Source of the DNA: Onthophagus taurus
Taxonomy: Eukaryota; Arthropoda; Insecta; Coleoptera; Scarabaeidae
NCBI RefSeq assembly: GCF_036711975.1
Contig: NC_091973.1
Location: forward strand, 1,798,001 to 1,862,000
Direction: 5' to 3'
DNA: 64,000 nt
Positions within the stretch are counted from its first letter, which is position 1. Each line of letters begins with the position of its first letter. Below the pieces are notes generated by a model that had not been told where the DNA came from, did no database searches, and saw nothing but the letters and a program-made list of their open reading frames with translations. Shown here one piece after another: positions 56,101-64,000 of the stretch. Both the position numbers and the translations under genes were made by a program.

Positions 56101-59100
56101 CGCTCGATGGAAAAAATTGCTGTAAAGTTTATTGTAATCAGTGAACATTTCTGCGTATCACATGTTAATTTGGAAATTTTCGGGTCCGTGGTTTTACTTT
56201 TATCGCGAGTTAAGTGAAAAAAGTACCCGATTTTTGAGAGTGCCAGCAACTTTGTCTACTTTGCGATTTTTTCTCTCCAAAACTATTAGACGAAAAAATT
56301 TCAAATTTGAACTGGTGGTAAACCGATGTGTTCTTAATGTGGGGCATATTTTATTTTTTCGATATTCCATATAGTTTCGCGGAAAATCGCGGTTTAGTAG
56401 GATGCGGTTACTTCGAAAACGACCTAGCGAATTTCAACGCAGTTTTTACCAAAATATGTCAAATAACGCGGATTTTCGGATTCCGTTATCAGTTTTTCAA
56501 AAATAAGGCTCCTTAATTTTTTAAGAGCGATTTAATGGAATTACAAATTAAAGAGAAACAGAAATCAGCTATGCGGGGAGAGGAAGTCCCAGACAGTACG
56601 TCGCGCCTTTATCTTGCCTACATAAAGAAATAAGGCGCGACGTCCTGTCTGGGACGCACCATCTGTTCCGATTGGTCGGAACCCTCGTCACCCTGCAGAG
56701 CTTATTTCTATTTCTTTTTAATTTGTAATTCCATTAAATCGTTCTTAAAAAAATAGGGATCCTTAATTTTGAAAAACTGATAACGGAATCCGACAACCAA
56801 CATTATTTGACATATTTTGGTGAAATCCGCGAGGAAATCCACCCAACCGTTTTCGACATAACGGCGTCTTACTAAACCGCGATTTTCCGCGAAAGTATAT
56901 GAAATATCGAAAAAATAAAATATGCCACTCATTGAGAACACATCAGACTACCACCTGTTCAAAATTCAAATTTTTTCGTACGATAGTTTTCGAGAAAAAA
57001 AATCGCAAAGTTGATAAAGTTGCCAATTCTGTAAAAAATCGGGTACATTTTTCATTTAACTCGCGGTAAAAAGAAAACCGTGGATCCAAAAATTTTCAGA
57101 TTAACATAAGTTACGTAGTAATGTTCAGTGATTACAACAAACTTTGTTGCAATTTTTTTTATGGAGCGGTTGCGAAGATATCAATCTCTAAAGTGAGGGG
57201 CCTTGACTTTTTGCACGGATAGTAGGGGTTTTTTCTTTTATTTTCTTCTGGTTTACTTCTGTTTCAAAAACTGCAATAACTTGTGTGTACTCTGCAATGA
57301 TATTGCAATAATTAAATATGCTTGGTGTTTGACATCAATGTACATGCAGCTCTTCTTTGCGGTAACAAACGGCAACCCTTCACATTACTGTCTGTACTAA
57401 TTTTAAAGTATAGGTCAAGAAGCTCCCCGATTGCAAGCAACTATTTACTCATTTTGGGTTTCACCGATATTTAATTTATTATTTTTATTCAATATAAATT
57501 TAGTTTAATAAATTTTAGGTACCCACAGTTCTTAATTGTTTCAGGTTGTAAATACATTATTCATAAATCTATTTATTGATTCCTTCATTGATAAAATACA
57601 TATTACCCAATAGGAAAACAGTGGGAATGTCTTGCCAGTACATGCTATCCTTTTTTGAACTTTCGTTTCTCTGTCGTCAAACATATTCTCATCAAGCGGT
57701 TAAGGAGCCTTAATTTGCTACAACTTGTGTTCCAAAATATTCATAATCTGTGCAGGTTCGACAAAAAAAAAAGGTTGGGAAACCCTGGTGTAGAGGGTCA
57801 TCATTGCAAGTATGCAACCAATATCACAGTATTGGTATTGCAATACGCAAATCGATAATTAATTAACACAGTGTATGTTACATAAAAATTTTGAGTTTAC
57901 AGCATGTTTTGTTTTAAGAGCTAACTATTATTTAAATTAAATCATTAGATACTTAAATATTAATTAAAATTTTTTAATAATAATATTTAATAATTTCCAA
58001 ATTTTATTTAAGGGATCAAGAAAAGTGTTAGATTCTAGTTTATGGAATGTAACAGATCCAGACACATCAATAAATCAACTAATATACAACACAAACCCAG
58101 TCGCTTTTGGACATTTTGAATACATCGATCGTTCTGGTTACCCAATAACGTCTTTCAGCCAAAACGACTTGAACAATTTTAAAGTGGTCTTCGTTGATGA
58201 GTCGACGACGAATGTAAACGAATTTTATTTAAACATACAAGTTTCAGATGGAATCGAAACTAGTCCTGTCGGGCGATTACGAGTTATAACTTTTCCTCAA
58301 TATTGGCGGTTACAAAACAACACCGGGCTGATTCTTCTTCACGAATCGTTTGGTTTATTAACGCCGTACAATCTTAGCTTTGTGTCAAATGTGCCGAATA
58401 CGACCGAAAATGCGGAATATACGATCGTGCAAAGTCCCCAATTCGGTGAGATTGAGGTTGAGAAAAATGGGGGAATTTGGGAGATATCGCGAGTTTTTAA
58501 TAGCGAAGATTTACGGCAACACCGCGTTAGGTACCGCCATATGAATTCGCTTCCGGATTTCGATGAGTTTCAATTCCAAACGTCTTTGAATAAAACCCAA
58601 AAGTATTCGTTTCGGTTAAGCTTCGCCAAATGTAAATTAATCATGTTGAAAAATGCTCAAGTGAATTTAAATTTAAGTAAAGAAGTTACAATCGGTGTGA
58701 ATAATCTTCATTATCAAACACAACCGGTTAATTTACCGACGACATCGATAAAATACGTGATAATCACGCCGCCGGTTTATGGTTATTTATTTTGGGCTGT
58801 ATCCGAATATAAAATGACATATCTCGATACGTTTTCGCAAGAAGACGTGATTTCTCAAAATATTAAATATAAATTACATCAGAGGCCTTACTCTGAGATT
58901 TTAGATCTAATCACGTATAGCGTTTTAACACCTGGATGTAAAAATGTAACGGGTAATATAACGATAAGTTACGTGCCTCCCAATGATACGATAAATCACG
59001 TAAAAGTACTGTTTAAAAGATTGAAAGTTGAGGAAGGCGGACGCGTTGATATCGGAATGGATAGATTAAGTGTTGAAATAAATTTTGTTACGGATTTGGT

Positions 59101-62100
59101 GTTTAACGTAACAAAACCCCCCAATCATGGGTACTTACAAATCACCAAACAGGGTATTTTAGATAGAAACAAAACTGAATATTTTACATTAAAAGAATTA
59201 AAAGAAAATCAATTATCTTACGTTCATGATAATTCCGAAACGAAATACGATAACTTTAAACTCATGGTGTTGTCTTTAAGAAAAGACGAGGATTTTCAAT
59301 ACGTCGAAAATTTTCATATCGATGTTTCGCTCAAAAACGATAACAGCCCCTTAAGGGCGTTTGAAAAAAAATTTTACGTCGTCGAAAACGGCGAAAAATT
59401 ATTAACCAACGAATACTTATTATACACCGATAAAGACATCGATACTAAACCCTCCGACATCGTTTACACCTGGCAAGAAATACCCAACGGAGACATTTGC
59501 AACGCACTCACAAAAGGAAAAATATCGAGATTTACCCAAGAAGACCTAAACGCTAAGAACATTCTTTTTAAACATAAAGGCCACAAATTCGGCCGAATAC
59601 AACTTTGGGTTACCGACGGGCAAAATCACGTCAACGGAATCTTGGAAGTCGAAGCTTTAGGCCCTTTCTTATGGGTTTACACCCATAAAAAAGTCATCGT
59701 CAAACACGGAGGAAAAAGCTTATTAATGAAGGATCACTTGAACTACGCCACGAATTTATTTGCTGACGATGGTGATGTTGTTTATGAAGTTACCATTAAA
59801 CCTAGATATGGAAGATTAATTTTTGGAGAAAATAATAAGGTAAGAAGCTAAAATTCGGAATTTAAAAAAATCATATCTTAAGAACAAATTGAGATATTAA
59901 GATAAAATAATATGTACCAGAAAAAATAACTAAAGTCGTTTTGCGCGGACTAATCATAATTCTCTTTTTTTCAGGAAGTACTCCATTTCACGCAGTTACA
60001 AATAAATTCGGGAAAACTTCTCTACGTAAACGATATAACATCACAAAACGCCGATGAGATAACATTAAGAGTTCGATGTTTGGACGCAATAAACACGACA
60101 CAAATTCGAATTCAAATGTTACCGGCGGGTTATTGGGACCCGTTGGTATTAAAAACGTCAAATCAACTTGTAATAGAAGAAAGTACGAGTGCGCCGATTA
60201 CAAATAAAGTGTTAGAGATTTATCAAACGGAAGTTCCACCATCTTCAATCGTTTATTACATAGCTGAATATCCTTTGTATGGTTATATAACAATGTTGGC
60301 TTCGTTTAAATTTGGTGAGGAAAATACGATCGTACGATCGTTTACGCAATCGGTAATAAACGAAGGTAGATTGGTTTATGTTCAATCTGCGGCGAATGAA
60401 ACGCAAGATCGGATATTATTTAACGTTACAAACGGGATGGTTTCGTTGTTAAACGTCGTTTTAGATATACAAATTATTCCCGATCGGATTTATTTGGGAA
60501 CGAACACTTTGAACGTTTCCGAAGGCGGTTTATCAATCATTTCAATCGCTCACTTATTCGTTTTGACCGATTATTACAAATCGAAGATTTCCGAGTATGT
60601 TTTATTAGAATTACCGAAGTATGGATGTATTTTAGTACGCAGAAGTTGTACGAAGTGGAAAAAGTTTACTAATAAAGACCTCAAATCGGGTTTGGTGTCT
60701 TATAAACATGATGATTCAGAGAATCTTTTAGACGAAATCAAAGTTTCGGCAATTTCCGGAGGAAAACGCAGCGAAACCGTGACTTTACCGATCGTTATTT
60801 TACCCAAGAACGATCAAAAGCCTATCGTTGTTAATAATACCGGCTTAACTATGTGGGAAGGAGGCGTTGCTGTTATTACAAACACATTTTTGGCTGCTGA
60901 AGATGCCGATAGGCCGCTGGAAGTGTTAAAATATCAAGTTTTGGGGTGTTGGTGGGGTAACGTTTCTTTAATTTCCCAACCTGATATTTCTTTGCAATAT
61001 TTTACACAAGAACTAATTAATATGAACATGATTGTTTTTCGGCATTTAAATGGTTCAGAAGCAAAATTTACGTTTAATGTAACGGACGGCTTACATAGTA
61101 CAAAAGAGTATACGTTTTATATAAAAACAAAGCAGGTTCGATTAAAAGTCAAAACAAAACCGCTTCATATTTTCCCGTTTCAAAAAAAATACATCACCCC
61201 AAGTTACATACTTTCAACAATTTCCGATGAATCCCGAATGATTTATTATGAGATAACCACAGCTCCACGATTAGGGAGGTTAGTGATGGAAACGGAACAT
61301 AGCGTCTTAATGGTTAGTAATTTTACTCAAAGCGACTTAAATTCAACGAGAATTTATTATGAGCAAACTTTAACTTCGCCGAAATTGTATTCAGAAGACT
61401 CATTTACGTTTAATGTAAAAAGTCATTTGGCGGAGACTTTATATAACGAGAGATTATCGATAGATATATCAGTATCATCTGGCGGTTTAGATGCGTACGT
61501 TGAAATACCAAGAAATCTCTCAATAGATGAAGGCGGAATGACGCCAATCATTCTTAATTTATCGGACGTAGCTAAATTTTTGGAAAACCACGCAAACGAG
61601 CAATCACCCAACATTTACGGTTTAGTGATGTGCCCGCAACACGGACAAATATATTTGAAAGATAACAAAAATGTCACAACGAATTTTACCCGTAATCAAT
61701 TAGAAACCGGACAAGTTGTTTACGTGCATGATCATTCAGATTCTTTGGGCGATAACATTTATTTTTCATTTTTTTTATTACCCAAACATATAATGTTATG
61801 TAACGTAACCGTTCCGATAAAAATAAATCCAAAAAACGATCAAGTTTTTCATCTGGTAACTGGCGCTCCGAGATTTTCAGTTGTTCAAGGTCACAATCAT
61901 ACCATTTCGCGACACGAGCTCTATACAGAAGATCTTGACACCTCCGCAAACGAACTTAAATACGAAATCGTAACGGAACCGCGAGAAGGACTGATTTTAT
62001 TATTACCAGAAATTATCGTTGTTAACGTCTTTACCCAAGAAGATATAAACCACGATAAAGTTGTTTATGTCCATAACGGAAATGGTTTATCAGACACGAT

Positions 62101-63884
62101 TCATTTTCGCGTTAGCGATGGATATTTTCAACCAACGTACGCCGCTTTAAACATTCAAATCATACCGGTTTATTTAAACGCGACATCCGGTGTCCCGATT
62201 TTTATGCAACAAGTTTCAAGTGTGGTTCATTTAACTGAAAACCAATTTATTATTGATACAAACGCGGATAAACGCAACGTTAAATTTTATTTGAGGAGTT
62301 TTCCCCGACACGGTGGTATTTATCTAAGAGACATCAACACCACCAGTTTTGAGTACGAAGATGTGTTAAACAGAAACGTTATGTATATGCAGTTTGATAT
62401 GACTGCAGCAAACGATAGTTTTGATATATACGTTGGAATTTCAAACAGGAACATTTCCGAGGGAAAAACTGTTACGGTTAAAGTCATTATTCAACCGTTA
62501 ATGCAAATAGGAAATTTCACAGCTTTAACTGGCATGAAAACGAGGTTAACGTTAAAAGTTTTGGATGCTACGCCGTTGGCCAAAATGACAAACACCAACC
62601 CCAGCTACAAAATAATAACTAAACCCAAATATGGCGAAATTAGGAAAATTATTCGGAGCTCGGGCGAGCATCGAAACACCTTCGACACCGTCGTTAATGG
62701 CTTTACACACGCTGAACTACAAAGCGGATATATTTATTACGTCTTAAAAAACATCGAAGTTGGTTGGAATGGAATTCAGGATAAAATTGAATTCACTTTG
62801 GGAGCGGGAATTTTTCAACCAGCCGTAGGTGAACTTAAAATCAATATACGATCATCAGCCAGTAATGATATTGTAGCTACTAGACCAGGACCTGAAGATC
62901 CCGCCGGTCATGAAGGCGATTACAACTCTAGTGTTACAAGAGATTATTTTTTTATTGGTAATTTAAAAATAATTATTCCTTGGTTATATTTTTTCTGAAA
63001 TCAATCTTAATGGGTTTTTCTCTCAAAAATTAAATAAGATGTTCATAATTACATCTCACAGTGATAAATCCTAAAAATATCGTAAGAACATTCGGAGAAA
63101 TCTATTTTTTCATATCTTAAGAACGACTTGAGATATTATGATGAAATAACAAACATTTTAAAGCGAATTTAATGAAGATTAACGGTGCCTTTAATAATAT
63201 TTTATTTTCCATAAAGATCGTTGTTATGATTGGTGAACTATAGAAATATAGGCAACCAAACTAACAGCTTTGAATCAGAAGTTGTATAACAATTTTCTAA
63301 AATTCCTAAATAATAAATTTATTTTGTTGCTTTTGTATCAAAATTTGTAATTATCTTTCATCAGGAGACGGATTTTTATGCCAAATCCGTTTGATGAAAG
63401 ACATCCTTTCTGTTGGAGAAGTGTCAAGTGGCTCATCCAATCAATTTGGGAATAAATTTAATATCGATTTCAGAAAAAATATAAACACAAAATTAGGTAA
63501 TAATAATTTTTTTTGTTTACAGTTAGTATGATCGCTGGTGTTGTACTTTTGGGAATTTTAATTGTAATCGTGGTAAAATGTAGATCGATGGATTCTGAAC
63601 CTTTGAACAAAGAAGAACAATGTTTGCAGCCGATTCCATTGCCTCGTCCTCCAGATCGTTTGATGGCTGCGTCTCCGCCGCTTAAAGATGGTTTTTCTTC
63701 GCCACTTTTGACAGCTTTGCCACAGTGTAAAGTGACGCCAATTAATCGGAATGACGTGGATATTCACGGAAGGTATCCGTATGGTGTTGATGAACCTGGT
63801 GATGAATGGAGCAGTTGTGATGCTTCCGATCCCGCTTGTCCCAGTAGAAACATCATGCTGCGTAGAAACCAGTATTGGGTCTAA
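50130..63884 (+). CDS. kon: Kon-tiki / CSPG4 orthologue (2,293 aa)
   Basis: Six exons: 50130-50202, 50267-50691, 52982-54193, 58013-59839, 59975-62957 and 63523-63884 (6,882 nt, one frame). Signal peptide: MGRVSLILCFVYCIFQPLCS. Laminin-G domain 1 spans about residues 25-165 (ends FRGCLEQ), and domain 2 about 167-375 (ends FKGCLKH). A Cys-rich, EGF-like segment follows at about 380-416. Then about fifteen CSPG repeats run to about 2,160, each with a pattern like FTQxDLxxxxVxYxHDxSE. The membrane segment is YFFIVSMIAGVVLLGILIVIVV (about 2,170-2,192). A tail of about 100 aa ends QYWV, the PDZ-binding end also found in CSPG4. Kon-tiki is the fly CSPG4 homologue, needed for muscle-target recognition and attachment through integrin and Grip. 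The length equals that of human CSPG4 (about 2,320). The gene appears complete; introns 2 and 3 carry transposons. Confidence 0.95.
50863..51078 (-). pseudogene. Open protein fragment of unknown origin in kon intron 2
   Basis: About 70 codons are open on the minus strand up to a TAA at 50863-50865, with protein-like composition: EEFEEALLSNQPGTALKLLL, then VHHINLQIGDGKVHFFQYH, then ESDEQQFQQILASWSNC. There is no ATG at its start, and the 3' tail of a LINE directly abuts it. It may be the last exon of a gene fragment carried here by retrotransposition, or an unknown repeat. I do not recognise the protein. Confidence 0.4.
51080..52700 (-). mobile_element. 5'-truncated LINE (jockey/CR1 group) in kon intron 2
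   Basis: Minus-strand reverse transcriptase motifs appear in order: WKIALVTPLPK, LRPISVLPILSKILEKIV, QSGLREKYSTTTALTKI, VFLDFSKAFDIINHQLL, VKQGVPQGSVLGPILFNLF and YADDAQIY. The thumb and tail region follows (LGLTVDSNLNF, LRQTKLLTIPKHKSAKFC, FKCTLKRRLLEE). No RNase H follows. The frame is broken near 51990 and 51595. The 3' end is an AAAT microsatellite (51070-51100). The endonuclease and ORF1 are absent. It is an old, dead copy. Confidence 0.9.
55321..55838 (-). mobile_element. Internally deleted mariner inside the second hAT element
   Basis: The ends CAGGATGATTCTCAACCTAT (55321) and its complement with CACCCTG (to 55838) are flanked by TA. On the minus strand the C-terminal part of a mariner transposase is legible: SLNPLDFYLSGHLKSKVYV, then a segment ending GNHFEHLL. 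This includes the region of the third catalytic Asp (normally SPDLNPLD; here the Asp is replaced by Ser). Stops and a missing N-terminal half make it inactive. Confidence 0.85.
56047..57222. mobile_element. Foldback MITE with arms of about 530 bp
   Basis: The left arm starts CTATCCGTGCAAAAAGTCAA and runs to about 56570. The right arm is its reverse complement and ends CACGGATAG at 57222. TA flanks both. The arms differ at scattered sites. Frames such as 56328-56516 and 56708-56941 are the same arm read on opposite strands and are not genes. The centre holds a separate GC-rich hairpin. Confidence 0.88.
56586..56655. repeat. Near-perfect GC-rich hairpin in the centre of the foldback MITE
   Basis: GTCCCAGACAGTACGTCGCG followed by CCTT pairs with AAGGCGCGACGTCCTGTCTG followed by GGAC, with a single mismatch over 24 bp and a loop of 22 bp. 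It contrasts in composition with the AT-rich arms around it. Confidence 0.85.
59855..59910. repeat. Relative of the nab-intron satellite in kon intron 4
   Basis: The segment ATCATATCTTAAGAACAAAT, then TGAGATATTAAGATAAAATAA, matches the start of the 520-bp array subunits. It is partial, in an intron of only 135 bp. Confidence 0.65.
63100..63235. repeat. Relative of the nab-intron satellite in kon intron 5
   Basis: Almost a whole subunit: CATATCTTAAGAACGACTTG, then GATATTATGATGAAATAA, AACATTTTAAAGCGAATTTAA, and TTTCCATAAAGATCGTTGTTA. Order and spacing equal those in the 42.3-46.4 kb array. Confidence 0.8.
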
Positions 63885-64000
63885 ACAAAGCTTGTTTATT
63901 TGAAAAATTGACTGAGATGATGTTTAAATTGTTTTAAGCTCTTCTTCTTGAAAATTCTTATAGGAATGATTGGATTTTGCAGGAGAGATAACAAGATTTT

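Larger units (their letters stand above)
54615..57787. mobile_element. Second hAT element, non-autonomous, in kon intron 3
   Basis: The ends CAGGGTTTTCCAA (54615) and TTGGGAAACCCTG (to 57787) are inverted repeats. They are flanked by a perfect 8-bp duplication, GTGTAGAG. No transposase is visible. Inside are a mariner remnant (55321-55838) and a foldback element (56047-57222). Without them about 1.5 kb remains. Confidence 0.88.

Noticed and set aside
56141-56941. Mirror-image frames MFLMWGIFYFF and MFSMSGIFYFF on opposite strands
   Set aside because: They are the two arms of one foldback element read in opposite directions.
61423-61949. Minus-strand frames within the kon coding exon
   Set aside because: Shadows of the long plus-strand exon; no splice or motif support.

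Overview
This is a 64-kb piece of an AT-rich insect nuclear genome. It has short GT-AG introns, many small introns of 50-70 bp, two recognisable insect developmental genes (nab and kon-tiki), and heavy satellite and DNA-transposon load. A beetle is my best guess, but no sequence feature proves the order. Reading frames were joined across splice sites by eye. For each gene marked as a complete model the summed exon length is divisible by three, with one open frame from ATG to stop.

Layout. 1-263: the 3' end of an unidentified gene (+). 264-2190: a CpG-rich intergenic stretch. 2191-5452: a secreted, probably GPI-anchored VWA-like protein (-), head-to-head with Arp6 (+, 5910-10472), the actin-related protein of the SWR1/SRCAP chromatin remodeller. 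The Arp6 gene carries a 17-copy array of a 147-bp satellite in one intron. 10.6-13.5 kb: two further, satellite-linked copies of the last exon of the next gene. 13.4-25.9 kb: a cluster of small, mostly unrecognised genes: a 690-aa nuclear-looking protein, a 181-aa protein, two paralogous degenerate RNase D/EXD-like proteins in opposite orientation, a 206-aa protein, a 152-aa protein, and an eight-exon, 223-aa protein with SILK- and RVxF-like PP1-docking motifs. A decayed DUF7869-type transposon gene lies among them. 22.8-31.3 kb: arrays of a 174/166-bp satellite on both sides of the PP1-motif gene, one invaded by an RNase-H-bearing non-LTR retrotransposon.

31.4-47.6 kb: nab (-), a transcriptional cofactor that binds EGR/NGFI-A type zinc-finger proteins. 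Its first intron, about 14 kb, holds a hAT transposon of 7.0 kb that contains a piggyBac-like element (with its own 190-bp tandem array) and a long-TIR mariner, which itself contains a small MITE. A 4-kb higher-order satellite (three subunits, 520-bp period) follows. 50.1-63.9 kb: a complete kon-tiki/CSPG4 orthologue (+, six exons, 2,293 aa). It has two laminin-G domains, a cysteine cluster, a long run of CSPG repeats, one membrane segment and a QYWV PDZ-binding end. Its introns hold a LINE fragment, a second hAT with two nested elements, and single relatives of the nab-intron satellite.

No prokaryotic systems, CRISPR arrays, rRNA or tRNA genes were found. The most unusual features are the 147-bp satellite that starts almost at a splice donor and is tied to local exon triplication, the precisely dissectable nest of transposons in nab intron 1, the 520-bp higher-order repeat with dispersed relatives, and the cluster of rapidly evolving-looking small genes that includes two pseudo-exonucleases.
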